A DNA stretch of 11,547 bases from JARBUG01 sp035628915 (lineage in GTDB: Bacteria > Bacillota > Sulfobacillia > Symbiobacteriales > Symbiobacteriaceae), in NCBI GenBank assembly GCA_035628915.1, contig DASPIW010000027.1:1-11547 (forward strand), read 5' to 3'. The number at the start of each line of letters is the position of its first letter. Within the stretch, counting starts at the first letter, position 1. This document shows positions 5,694-11,547 of this stretch, piece by piece. The notes beneath the pieces were generated by a model, which worked only from the letters and a program-made list of their open reading frames with translations, did no database searches and had not been told where the DNA came from. A program made the position numbers and the translations under genes.

Positions 5694-6710
5694 TTGGCGG
5701 AAGGGCAGACCACGGTGAACGACGTGCTTGAGGTGTTGGATCGCATGACCGGCGGTCGGGTGGTCAGAGGGATCGATGGACTCTTTGGAGGCAAGAACCG
5801 GTTTGTTGTGACCAAGACATCCCACATTCCCGGAAAGGCGGTGGTCGAGACTCCCGGGCTCGTCTATGGCAACCCTGAGGCCCGGGTCCGCAAGATCGCG
5901 CTCTGTATGACCCTGACGGAAAGCAATATCGAACTGGCCGGTGCCATGGGAATGGACCTGATCATCGCGCACCATCCCATCGCTGACGCCGCCAACTCAG
6001 GCGGCGTGCCGCTCAAGGGCTACCTGGAACTCTACGGCCTGGCAGCCATGGAGCTTCACGAAGCCTTTCACGGGCTGCACCCCGGTCTGGCGTACCTCCA
6101 CGGCCATGCGGCCTTCCGGACGGAGATCGCCTACGGCGGGGTTCCCGGCAACATCCTCTTTGTCGGCAGAGCCCTGGAGGGCGTGAACACCCTGGGCCGG
6201 ATGCTGGACCGCCTCGCTGACCTGATGGGTTATCGGACGGAAGAGAAGCTGCTTGCGGCCGAGTGCGAGGTGCGCGGCTGCACCGAAATCATGGAGACTT
6301 CCGTCGCCGCCCAGGGCAAGATCCTCGTGGGCCGTCCGGATGATCCGATGCGGACCGTGCTCCACATCTTCCCGCACACGGGCTTTACCCCGGCGCAGCT
6401 GGAGCAGGCCAAACGGGAGCACCCCGAAGCCGATACGGTGTTGGCCACCATCAGCCGGGTGCGGCCGGGGCATCCCCTCGTGGAAAAGGCCCGGGAACTC
6501 GGTATGAACTTCGTGGTCGGCAACTCGCATGCGGTGGAGATTCTCGAGAACTGGATGCCGTTTGCCAAGGCCCTGCAGCACTATTTGCCCGATGTTGAAC
6601 TGCGGATCTTCCGGGAACGGGTCTCCGCGATACCGGTCGAGAGCACCGGGACCCCCGCGATTGAGGCCTATGCTCAACAGATGGCCGGCGGCTACCTGAT
6701 TAAGAGTTGA
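5694..6710 (+). CDS. NIF3/DUF34-like metal-binding protein
   Basis: This is a 338-residue member of the NIF3 (DUF34) superfamily, whose members bind a dinuclear metal centre and whose biochemical role is unsettled (GTP cyclohydrolase I type 2 is an older label). It starts at TTG 5694 with GGGAGG (5680-5685) 8 bases upstream. Family marks include M-D-L-I-I-A-H-H-P-I (His93, His94), E-L-H-E-A-F-H-G-L-H (His122, His126, His129), and the C-terminal V-V-G-N-S-H-A-V-E-I-L-E-N-W (His279, Glu282), the usual second metal-ligand site. An insertion-like middle section (about 150-230) separates the two halves. The next gene, a nucleoside-gate membrane protein, starts 43 bases later in the same direction, so the two are probably co-transcribed. 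Confidence 0.85.
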   Translation: MAEGQTTVNDVLEVLDRMTGGRVVRGIDGLFGGKNRFVVTKTSHIPGKAVVETPGLVYGNPEARVRKIALCMTLTESNIELAGAMGMDLIIAHHPIADAANSGGVPLKGYLELYGLAAMELHEAFHGLHPGLAYLHGHAAFRTEIAYGGVPGNILFVGRALEGVNTLGRMLDRLADLMGYRTEEKLLAAECEVRGCTEIMETSVAAQGKILVGRPDDPMRTVLHIFPHTGFTPAQLEQAKREHPEADTVLATISRVRPGHPLVEKARELGMNFVVGNSHAVEILENWMPFAKALQHYLPDVELRIFRERVSAIPVESTGTPAIEAYAQQMAGGYLIKS

Positions 6711-6732
6711 TCATTTCTATCAGTACCACACT

Positions 6733-6750
6733 TGAAATGGGGGTATTTCA
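6733..6750 (+). promoter_or_regulatory. SD in the loop of a small inverted repeat
   Basis: TGAAAT (6733-6738) and ATTTCA (6745-6750) are perfect inverted arms flanking GGGGGT (6739-6744). GGGGGT is the only SD-like sequence before ATG 6754. A weak hairpin would present the SD in its loop. Confidence 0.4.
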
Positions 6751-6753
6751 CAC

Positions 6754-7845
6754 ATGGCAGTGGTGGAAAAGAAGCTTGAGCAAGTCTCTCAGCAGCGCCG
6801 AATTACCACGATTGAGTGGGTCGGCATGGCGCTGGTTCTCCTCACCCTGGTTGGGCTCTTCTACGGGGCCCAGGCCATCGCCGGCACCTTCGACGCCATG
6901 GTCAACAAGGTGGTCGGCGTGATCGTAAAGCTCTTCCTTACCGGCACCGTCGGCATGGCGATCATCGTCTCTGTAACGACGGGGCGCGTGCTGGAGCGCC
7001 TCGGCTTCACGGACGCCCTCATTCGGATCTTCGTTCCCGTCGCCAAGTGGCTGAACATCAACCCGGCTGTGATCATCCCCGGGGTCTATAACATTCTGGG
7101 CGACATCAACGCCGCCGGCCGCATTACCGGACCGATTCTGAAGAAGTCCGGCGCTACCAAGGACGAGCAGAAGATCGCGGTAGCGACCATGGTTCAGTCT
7201 GAACAGTCGTTCTCGACTTTCATGCTGGGCATGCTGGCCCTCAGTCTGGCCGGCGTTAAGGTCTTCCCCGTGGTGATTCTGGCGATCTTCCTGCCCCTGA
7301 TTCTGGTCCCGGCCATTTTGAAGTGGACCATCTGGCGGAACACGAAGGCGGTCACCCTTGAGGAACTGCCCAAATTCACCCCGACCACGGCGCCCCTGCC
7401 GACCCTCTTCAACGCTGCCCGGGAAGGTGCCGAGGTGCTCTTCCTCATCGTCATCCCCGCCGGTGCGGCGATCTTTGCCATCATCGGTGCGCTGGAGTAC
7501 TGGCAGATTTGGCAGCCCATTGAGAAGGGCCTGACGTCGATTCTGGGCGCCCTCTCCATCGATCCGAAGACCGGCATTATTTCGGTGATGGCTTCGCCGA
7601 CGCTCGCCATGGCGACCCTGAAGGAGACGGCGGCCAATCTGGACCCGCGCCTCGTGGTTGGTTCGTTCGTACTCGGCGCCTCCGGCCTGCCGTTCTCGGT
7701 CATCTTCGGGCAGATTCCGGCCATCTGGGCGGGCTCGTCCGATCTGAACGAGCGTGAAGCGATGGGCGCCGCCATCCTCGGCATCGTCCTCCGTTTTCTG
7801 ACGGCGTTCCTGATTGGGGCACTGGTCACACCACTAGTGATCTAG
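6754..7845 (+). CDS. Nucleoside-recognition (gate) domain membrane protein
   Basis: This is a 363-residue integral membrane protein with about 8-9 hydrophobic segments. The first is near residues 22-45 (M-A-L-V-L-L-T-L-V-G-L-F); later ones include V-F-P-V-V-I-L-A-I-F-L-P and L-F-L-I-V-I-P-A-G-A-A-I-F-A-I-I. The centre has the gate-domain signature G-V-Y-N-I-L-G-D-I-N-A-A-G-R-I-T-G-P and V-Q-S-E-Q-S-F-S-T-F-M-L-G. A related second gate-like repeat sits near the end (V-M-A-S-P-T-L-A-M-A-T-L and G-A-S-G-L-P-F-S-V-I-F-G-Q). The family is related to concentrative nucleoside transporters and SpmA/SpmB spore-maturation proteins; substrates are mostly unproven. The start is ATG 6754. It follows the NIF3-like gene closely, suggesting a shared role. 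Confidence 0.85.
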   Translation: MAVVEKKLEQVSQQRRITTIEWVGMALVLLTLVGLFYGAQAIAGTFDAMVNKVVGVIVKLFLTGTVGMAIIVSVTTGRVLERLGFTDALIRIFVPVAKWLNINPAVIIPGVYNILGDINAAGRITGPILKKSGATKDEQKIAVATMVQSEQSFSTFMLGMLALSLAGVKVFPVVILAIFLPLILVPAILKWTIWRNTKAVTLEELPKFTPTTAPLPTLFNAAREGAEVLFLIVIPAGAAIFAIIGALEYWQIWQPIEKGLTSILGALSIDPKTGIISVMASPTLAMATLKETAANLDPRLVVGSFVLGASGLPFSVIFGQIPAIWAGSSDLNEREAMGAAILGIVLRFLTAFLIGALVTPLVI

Positions 7846-7857
7846 CTTCACCGCATA

Positions 7858-7910
7858 CCGGCGCCCTCACCCGGGGGCGCCGGGCCGCGCATGGGGGGCC
7901 GCCGCCCGGC
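7858..7910 (+). terminator. G+C-rich alternative hairpins after the gate-protein gene
   Basis: CCGGCGCCC (7858-7866) pairs with GGGCGCCGG (7875-7883). GCCGGGC (7879-7885) can instead pair with GCCCGGC (7904-7910). The two stems share 7879-7883 and so exclude each other. No U-tract follows, so intrinsic termination is uncertain. This is the only structure I see in the 140 bases before the debranching gene, which otherwise shows just its SD, GGAGG at 7971-7975. Confidence 0.45.
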
Positions 7911-7985
7911 AGGAGAGACCCGTTCTCGTACCGAAGTGACCTACAGTTAACCCAAGGGCGGCGGTCGATCGGAGGCCAAACAAAC

Positions 7986-10130
7986 TTGGATCAACTCGTG
8001 ACGCGCGAAGGTGAACTCTTCCAGGTCTCGGACAGGCGGGGCGATTTTGTCCCCGAGGAGCGGGCCTGCGGCCTCTTTTTCCACGACACCCGCTATTTGA
8101 GCCGCTTCGAGCTGCTGGTGGCCGGGTACAAGCCCGAACTGCTCGGCGCCGATTCGGCGCGCAACTATGTGCAGGCCGTCTTCGGACAAGCGCGCGGACA
8201 GACCGAGTCCCTGTTCCGAGCGTTCAACCTCGGTGTCCAGCGGCACCGGGTCATCTGGGGCGGCGTCATGTATGAACGGATCACCGTCACCAACCACGAG
8301 ACGGCGCCCATGCCGGCGCGGGTCGAACTGCGCTACGGCGCTGATTTTGCCGACTTGTTCGAGGTGCGGGGGTATCAACGGGCCCGACGGGGCGATGCGC
8401 TGCCCTTCGAAGTGAGCGAGGCCGGGGTAACCCTGGGCTACCGCGGCCTCGATGCGATTGTGCGGCAGACCCGGATCAGTTTCGGCACAGCGCCGGCGGT
8501 TGTCGCCGGGGATCGCGCCGTCTGGGAGGCCGAATTGCCCCCGCAGGGCGCCCTGATCATCGACGTGGCGGTGGCCCCGGCGGAGAACGGCGACTTCCCG
8601 GCTGCCGTGGGCTTTGACGCGGCCCTGAGCGCCGCGGCGCAGGCGTACATCACTTGGCAGGCGTCACTGCCCGTCGTTGCGTCTGACAACGAAATGTTCA
8701 ACCGGGTGCTCCGCCGGGCGGTGCTCGACCTGCGGACGCTGGCAGCGGATATCGGTCACGGCCCGTTCCCCGTGGCGGGCATTCCCTGGTTTGCCGTTCC
8801 CTTCGGGCGCGATTCCATCCTTACAGCGATCGAAGCGCTGCCCTTTGCGCCGGAGCTGGCGAGGGGGACCCTGCGCACGCTGGGCGCCCTGCAGGGCACG
8901 GAGATCAACGCCTGGCGCCAGGAAGAGCCTGGCAAGATCCCCCATGAGCTGCGCTTCGGCGAAATGGCCAACACCGACGAGATCCCCTTCAAGCGATACT
9001 ACGGGACCGTCGACTCCACGCCGCTCTACCTCGTGCTGCTCTGCGACTATTACGCCTGGACGGGCGACCTGGAACTGGTCCGGGAGCTGCTGCCCAACGT
9101 GCGTGCCGCCCTGCACTGGATCGATACCTATGGCGATCAGAACGGCGAAGGGTTCCTCGAGTACCGTGCCGACGCAGGGGTAGGCCTCGCTGTCCAGTCC
9201 TGGAAGGATTCGACCAACTCCATGACGCACCGGGACCTGCGCCCGGCGCAGAGCCCCGTGTCCGTCTCGGAAGTGCAGGGCTATGCGTACGACGCCAAGC
9301 GCCGCCTGGCCCCGATGATGGCGCAGCTGGGCGAGCCGGCACTGGCCGCCAAGCTGGCACAGGAGGCGGCGGCGCTGAAGGCCCGGTTCCATCAGGCCTA
9401 CTGGATGGATGACCGTGCCTACTACGCCATCGCCCTCGCCGGGGAGCGGTGCGAGCAGGTCGGCACCAGCGCATCCGACATTGGCCACTGTCTGTGGTCC
9501 GGCATCGTGCCGGAGGAACATGCCGCAGCTGTCGCCCAGCGGCTGCTTTCGCCGGAGCTCTTCTCCGGCTGGGGTATCCGGACGCTATCGACCCATGAAC
9601 GCAGCTACAATCCGCTCAGCTACCACAACGGCTCCGTCTGGCCGCATGACACCGCCTTTTGTGCGCTGGGGCTGAAGCGGTACGGCTTTGAGCAGGCGGC
9701 GAATGTAGTGATCGGCGGCCTGCTGGAGGCGGCGATGCACTTTGAGTACTTCCGGCTGCCGGAGCTGTTCTGCGGCTACAGCCGGGAGGAGGGGGCGCCC
9801 GTCGGGTATCCCGCAGCCTGCTCGCCGCAGGCCTGGGCGGCGGCGGTACCCTTCGCGATGCTGCAGGTGATCCTGGGTCTGCAGCCGGACGCCGCGGCCG
9901 GTGTGCTTCGGCTCCGCCCCTGCCTGCCGCCATTCCTGGGGCGGCTGGGTGTGATCGGTCTGCGGGTCGGGGGCGCCATCGTTGACATCGAGGTGACCCG
10001 TGAAGGCGTGACTACCGCCCTCCGGCAGGGGCGACTGGAGCTGATCGTGGACGCAGCAAATCAGCAGCACTTCGGGGCGGCGCAGCAAGTCGAGCGGGCA
10101 GGTTCGGCCACCTTGCGGCTGAGGAGCTGA
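7986..10130 (+). CDS. Amylo-alpha-1,6-glucosidase / glycogen debranching enzyme
   Basis: This 714-residue cytoplasmic protein should hydrolyse alpha-1,6 branch glucose from glycogen or maltodextrin. The N-terminal beta domain (about 5-200) is of the GDE_N type: F-F-H-D-T-R-Y-L-S-R-F-E-L near 30-43 and Y-E-R-I-T-V-T-N-H near 95. The C-terminal (alpha/alpha)6 barrel (about 230-640) contains G-I-P-W-F-A-V-P-F-G-R-D-S-I (about 264-277), Q-S-W-K-D-S-T-N-S-M (Trp406, Asp408) and S-Y-H-N-G-S-V-W-P-H-D-T-A (about 543-555), the conserved substrate pocket of this family. It starts at TTG 7986, 10 bases after GGAGG (7971-7975); GTG 7998 is the alternative. It stands alone with no other glycogen gene in view. 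Its last 70 bases overlap a convergent small gene. Confidence 0.92.
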   Translation: MDQLVTREGELFQVSDRRGDFVPEERACGLFFHDTRYLSRFELLVAGYKPELLGADSARNYVQAVFGQARGQTESLFRAFNLGVQRHRVIWGGVMYERITVTNHETAPMPARVELRYGADFADLFEVRGYQRARRGDALPFEVSEAGVTLGYRGLDAIVRQTRISFGTAPAVVAGDRAVWEAELPPQGALIIDVAVAPAENGDFPAAVGFDAALSAAAQAYITWQASLPVVASDNEMFNRVLRRAVLDLRTLAADIGHGPFPVAGIPWFAVPFGRDSILTAIEALPFAPELARGTLRTLGALQGTEINAWRQEEPGKIPHELRFGEMANTDEIPFKRYYGTVDSTPLYLVLLCDYYAWTGDLELVRELLPNVRAALHWIDTYGDQNGEGFLEYRADAGVGLAVQSWKDSTNSMTHRDLRPAQSPVSVSEVQGYAYDAKRRLAPMMAQLGEPALAAKLAQEAAALKARFHQAYWMDDRAYYAIALAGERCEQVGTSASDIGHCLWSGIVPEEHAAAVAQRLLSPELFSGWGIRTLSTHERSYNPLSYHNGSVWPHDTAFCALGLKRYGFEQAANVVIGGLLEAAMHFEYFRLPELFCGYSREEGAPVGYPAACSPQAWAAAVPFAMLQVILGLQPDAAAGVLRLRPCLPPFLGRLGVIGLRVGGAIVDIEVTREGVTTALRQGRLELIVDAANQQHFGAAQQVERAGSATLRLRS

Positions 10131-10267
10131 TGCCAGAAGTGCTGCACACGCTGGGCCATGGGACGTCCGGCTTCAGCGACGGCCAGCAAGTGCGGAATTT
10201 GCTTCATCAGTCTTTCCGTCTTCTGGCGATGCAGGTACAGCACGGTCTCCGGTTCGATCAAAAACAT
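10061..10267 (-). CDS. 68-residue protein ending in two Cys-Cys pairs
   Basis: Read on the minus strand, ATG 10267 is preceded by a good SD (GAGGTG, about 7 bases away). The protein begins M-F-L-I-E-P-E-T-V-L-Y-L-H-R-Q-K-T-E-R-L, is predicted helical, and ends in S-T-C-C-A-A-P-K-C-C. A longer GTG start (10276) lies within the SD region and is unlikely. I do not recognise the family. It overlaps the 3' end of the debranching gene by 70 bases, and the Cys-rich tail is encoded in that overlap. It is divergent from the arsR-type gene, and the region between them carries promoter and dyad signals. The vicinal cysteines resemble those of the two other small genes in this region and suggest binding of a thiophilic metal or metalloid. 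It could still be a chance reading frame, but the SD, promoter and Cys pattern argue that it is real. Confidence 0.6.
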   Translation of the reverse strand: MFLIEPETVLYLHRQKTERLMKQIPHLLAVAEAGRPMAQRVQHFWHQLLSRKVAEPARSTCCAAPKCC

Positions 10268-10320
10268 GGCTATCACCTCATGAAAAAATTCCCACCGGGT
10301 CGCCCTTAGTTCAACTTATT

Positions 10321-10366
10321 TTGTAGTGTTACTCTGGTCCAAGCTTACTACAAGTATTTTTGTACT
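10321..10366. promoter_or_regulatory. Cluster of TTGTA(G/C)T half-sites: candidate operator
   Basis: Three related half-sites occur: TTGTAGT (10321-10327), its exact complement ACTACAA (10347-10353), and TTGTACT (10360-10366). The last two form an imperfect dyad with a 6-base spacer, lying between the -35 and -10 of the minus-strand promoter. This is the expected placement for a repressor site controlling the divergent pair. Which protein binds is inference. Confidence 0.45.
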
Positions 10367-10371
10367 GTCAA
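10342..10371 (-). promoter_or_regulatory. Promoter of the minus-strand 68-residue gene
   Basis: On the minus strand, a consensus TTGACA -35 (complement of 10366-10371) is followed after 18 bases by TAAGCT (complement of 10342-10347), about 75 bases before the ATG. The -10 is weak; the -35 is perfect. Confidence 0.5.
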
Positions 10372-10407
10372 GGCTCAAAACAACTTTTTTTGACGTGACT
10401 TCTCGTG

Positions 10408-10426
10408 TATACTGGAAGCGAGGTGG
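10408..10426 (+). promoter_or_regulatory. TATACT -10-like element and SD of the ArsR gene
   Basis: TATACT (10408-10413) resembles a -10 box, but no good -35 is correctly spaced; TTGACG (10390-10395) is only 12 bases upstream. AGGTGG (10421-10426) is a good SD for ATG 10432. Transcription from TATACT would give an almost leaderless mRNA, so the true promoter may lie further upstream. Confidence 0.35.
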
Positions 10427-10431
10427 CACAC

Positions 10432-10824
10432 ATGTTGGTAGCGATGGACAAAGTGGCTCTGGCCTTAAGCGATCCCATTCGACTGCGGATTCTGGATCTG
10501 TTGGCGGCAGGGAGAAACGAAGGCTGCTGTTCGCCGCCCAATGATGAGGTGCCCGCAGGGCTGTGCAGCTGCGACATACTGCCGGTCCTGGACCTGGCGC
10601 CGTCCCGCCTCTCATACCACACGGCCCAGCTCAAGGAAGCCGGTCTGATCGACGAGCGCAGGCGGGGGCGCTGGGTCTACTACTCACTCAACCGGCAGAC
10701 CATACAGGAGTTCCGGCAGGCGCTGGAAGGGCGGTTTCTCACTCAGCCCGCCGGGCCGTCGGCCGGCGCTTGCTGCTTACCCGACTCGTTGATTGCCCAC
10801 AAAAACATCGGCGCTATTCCCTGA
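10432..10824 (+). CDS. arsR: ArsR/SmtB-family metalloregulator
   Basis: This 130-residue winged-helix repressor dissociates from DNA on binding metal or metalloid. It starts at ATG 10432 behind AGGTGG; ATG 10444 is an alternative. The N-terminal helix A-L-S-D-P-I-R-L-R-I-L-D-L-L is typical. The metal helix carries L-C-S-C-D-I-L (Cys45, Cys47), the position of the C-x-C-D motif of As(III)-sensing ArsR. The recognition helix is S-R-L-S-Y-H-T-A-Q-L-K-E-A-G-L-I, and the wing is R-R-R-G-R-W-V-Y-Y-S-L. Two extra vicinal pairs are present, Cys32-Cys33 before the metal helix and Cys114-Cys115 in the tail, so the ligand set is larger than in the E. coli prototype. Arsenic or antimony is the likeliest signal, but Cd, Pb, Zn or Bi cannot be excluded. 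A strong hairpin follows. Confidence 0.9.
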   Translation: MLVAMDKVALALSDPIRLRILDLLAAGRNEGCCSPPNDEVPAGLCSCDILPVLDLAPSRLSYHTAQLKEAGLIDERRRGRWVYYSLNRQTIQEFRQALEGRFLTQPAGPSAGACCLPDSLIAHKNIGAIP

Positions 10825-10834
10825 CGAGAGCGAT

Positions 10835-10862
10835 GGCCCGGGCGCCCTCAAGCGCCCGGGCC
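10835..10862. terminator. Strong hairpin between the convergent arsR gene and the glycosylase remnant
   Basis: GGCCCGGGCGC (10835-10845) pairs perfectly with GCGCCCGGGCC (10852-10862) around CCTCAA. It is followed by TGGTTCATTTC on the plus strand, a modest T-rich stretch. It lies between two convergent 3' ends and may have served both. Confidence 0.7.
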
Positions 10863-10866
10863 TGGT

Positions 10867-11057
10867 TCATTTCTGGCAGTTGAGGCAGGCGCAGGTCGCA
10901 GAGCCGAAGCACTGCACCTTCTTGATGGCCGTACCGCAGACCGGACAGGGCTTGCCTTTCAGTCCGGACTTACCCGCACGCCTGCGATTTGCTTGCCCAG
11001 GGTCGCCTCGTTCATCTGCCTTGCCAGCGTCAACGCTTCGGGCAACTCCATAGCCAT
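10867..11057 (-). pseudogene. Internally deleted Fpg/Nei-like DNA glycosylase
   Basis: On the minus strand, ATG 11057 follows a strong AAAGGAG and encodes M-A-M-E-L-P-E-A-L-T-L-A-R-Q-M-N-E, then G-K-Q-I-A-G-V: the N-terminus of the Fpg/Nei-like family (the M-E-L-P-E-A subgroup of Clostridia). This frame stops at 10959-10961. In another frame, 10867 to about 10980 encodes the C-terminal zinc finger of the same family, G-K-P-C-P-V-C-G-T followed by the remaining cysteines in exact C-x2-C-x16-C-x2-C spacing and ending in Gln-Lys-stop. Family members are about 270-290 residues; only about 27 N-terminal and 35 C-terminal residues remain. Roughly 210 codons have been lost and the frame is shifted, with the junction near 10970-10990. 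Intact members remove oxidised bases from DNA. This copy cannot be active. Confidence 0.8.
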
Positions 11058-11126
11058 CGTTCTCAGCTCCTTTGTGCGCGGGAGGGTATTTCGATCATCG
11101 CGGCATGCTCCCCCGCAAAAAAAGCG

Positions 11127-11155
11127 TTGACATGGTGTCCAAATCATATTATCTT
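11127..11155 (+). promoter_or_regulatory. Near-consensus sigma-A promoter of the Cys-Cys protein gene
   Basis: TTGACA (11127-11132), a 17-base spacer and TATCTT (11150-11155) are present. The -10 lies inside the palindromic operator candidate. Confidence 0.75.
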
Positions 11156-11166
11156 GATATCAAGAT
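11151..11166. promoter_or_regulatory. Perfect 16-bp palindrome over the -10: repressor operator candidate
   Basis: ATCTTGATATCAAGAT is a perfect dyad overlapping and following the -10. Outer arms AAATCA (11141-11146) and TGATTT (11171-11176) extend the symmetry after 4-base gaps. TTGAT/ATCAA arms are common in ArsR-family operators of Firmicutes, so the ArsR protein at 10432 is the natural candidate repressor. That link is inference. Confidence 0.65.
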
Positions 11167-11190
11167 GAGTTGATTTGGGAGGCGGAGACC

Positions 11191-11361
11191 ATGTCTGAGC
11201 AAAGCGGCAGCACTTTGAAGAACCTGTTGAAAAAAGCGGTTGGCTTGCCCACTGGGCAGTCCTCATGCTGCGGTCCGGCTCCGGCCCCTGCCCCGGAAAA
11301 GTCGGGCGCCCAGTCAGGCTGCTGCAGCCAGCCGGCGGGCGCCGGCGAAAAGAAGAGCTGA
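11191..11361 (+). CDS. 56-residue protein with two Cys-Cys pairs
   Basis: ATG 11191 has GGGAGG (11177-11182) 8 bases upstream and an excellent promoter-operator before it, so the gene is very probably real. Residues 1-20 (S-T-L-K-N-L-L-K-K-A-V-G-L-P) can form a basic amphipathic helix. The rest is flexible Ala/Pro/Gly/Ser sequence carrying S-S-C-C-G-P (Cys26-Cys27) and S-G-C-C-S-Q (Cys44-Cys45), with a basic end. It has no signal peptide or lipobox. I do not recognise a named family. The vicinal cysteines suggest capture of As(III), Sb(III) or a soft metal, or a carrier handing it to a pump. A terminator follows. Confidence 0.75.
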   Translation: MSEQSGSTLKNLLKKAVGLPTGQSSCCGPAPAPAPEKSGAQSGCCSQPAGAGEKKS

Positions 11362-11375
11362 GCAAGCGGACAATC

Positions 11376-11416
11376 GGGGCGGGCGGGCACAGAGTGCCTG
11401 CCCGCCCCTTTAGTTT
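11376..11416 (+). terminator. Intrinsic terminator of the Cys-Cys protein gene
   Basis: GGGGCGGGCGGGCAC (11376-11390) pairs with GTGCCTGCCCGCCCC (11394-11408), with one G-T wobble and an AGA loop. It is followed by TTTAGTTT. It begins 14 bases after the stop. Confidence 0.85.
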
Positions 11417-11454
11417 GGCCATTGCAATGTTTATGTAATTTTGCGTTTGGGGGT

Positions 11455-11477
11455 ATGTTCTATTCCTGAGAGAACAT
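11455..11477. promoter_or_regulatory. Inverted repeat upstream of the right-edge gene
   Basis: ATGTTCT (11455-11461) and AGAACAT (11471-11477) are perfect 7-base inverted arms with a 9-base spacer. AACATTGC (11474-11481) is also the complement of GCAATGTT (11424-11431). A weak promoter TTCCTG-17-TATGCT (11464-11469 to about 11487-11492) overlaps it. This is a candidate operator for the next gene; it does not resemble the palindrome at 11151. Confidence 0.4.
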
Positions 11478-11516
11478 TGCTGCGTTATGCTCTACTTAGG
11501 AGAGGGGGAATCCGGC

Positions 11517-11547
11517 ATGACCCGTAGCATCCGAGCAGAGGAGTTAC
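11517..11547 (+). CDS. Start of a gene cut by the window edge
   Basis: ATG 11517 follows a strong purine-rich SD (AGGAGAGGGGG, 11499-11509). The ten visible codons give M-T-R-S-I-R-A-E-E-L, which is too little to identify. It is downstream of the Cys-Cys gene in the same direction but behind a terminator and with its own upstream dyad, so it is probably a separate transcript. It may hold the effector (pump, reductase or methyltransferase) of the metalloid module, but nothing visible shows this. Confidence 0.5.
   Translation, partial: MTRSIRAEEL

Noticed and set aside
5549..5731. A 60-codon plus-strand frame from TTG across the terminator.
   Set aside because: It runs through the terminator stem and into the NIF3-like start, with no SD, so RNA structure explains the sequence better.
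8664..9521. A 285-codon minus-strand frame inside the debranching gene.
   Set aside because: It is antisense to well-conserved catalytic motifs and is a typical G+C-rich shadow.
1..11547. tRNA, rRNA or CRISPR arrays.
   Set aside because: No regularly spaced direct repeats and no tRNA-like or rRNA-like sequence were seen on reading.

Overview
The window is G+C-rich and bacterial. It uses TTG and GTG starts behind strong purine-rich Shine-Dalgarno (SD) sites, has sigma-A-like promoters, and carries a split non-homologous end-joining (NHEJ) locus of Ku, LigD ligase and LigD polymerase as separate genes. Together with the NIF3-like/nucleoside-gate pair this suggests a high-G+C Firmicute, perhaps Symbiobacterium-like. 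That is an inference from gene style; no search was run.

Region 1 (1-1460) is an accessory, lower-G+C island. It holds debris of an Rhs core with a 106-bp palindromic element, an intact Rhs C-terminal tip carrying a predicted CdiA_C-type nuclease toxin, a short gene directly downstream that is probably its immunity gene, and a terminator. Region 2 (1461-4980) is the NHEJ locus. Ku lacks about its first 115-120 residues, exactly where the accessory island begins. The ATP-dependent ligase and primase/polymerase genes look intact and flank an unfamiliar glycine-zipper protein.

Region 3 (4981-7910) holds a promoter, a DUF2294-like gene, a structured intergenic leader or terminator, a NIF3/DUF34 protein, and a membrane protein of the nucleoside-recognition (gate) family. 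Region 4 (7911-10130) is one large amylo-alpha-1,6-glucosidase (glycogen debranching) gene.

Region 5 (10061-11547) is the most unusual part. It has an ArsR-family repressor, a divergent 68-residue protein ending in two Cys-Cys pairs, and a 56-residue protein with two more Cys-Cys pairs. The last is driven by a near-consensus promoter whose -10 element overlaps a perfect 16-bp palindrome. Between arsR and this gene lies the wreck of an Fpg/Nei-like DNA glycosylase gene, reduced to its N-terminus and C-terminal zinc finger. A new gene starts at the right edge. The repeated vicinal dicysteines in three neighbouring proteins suggest a small metalloid- or soft-metal-responsive module that I cannot match to a named system.
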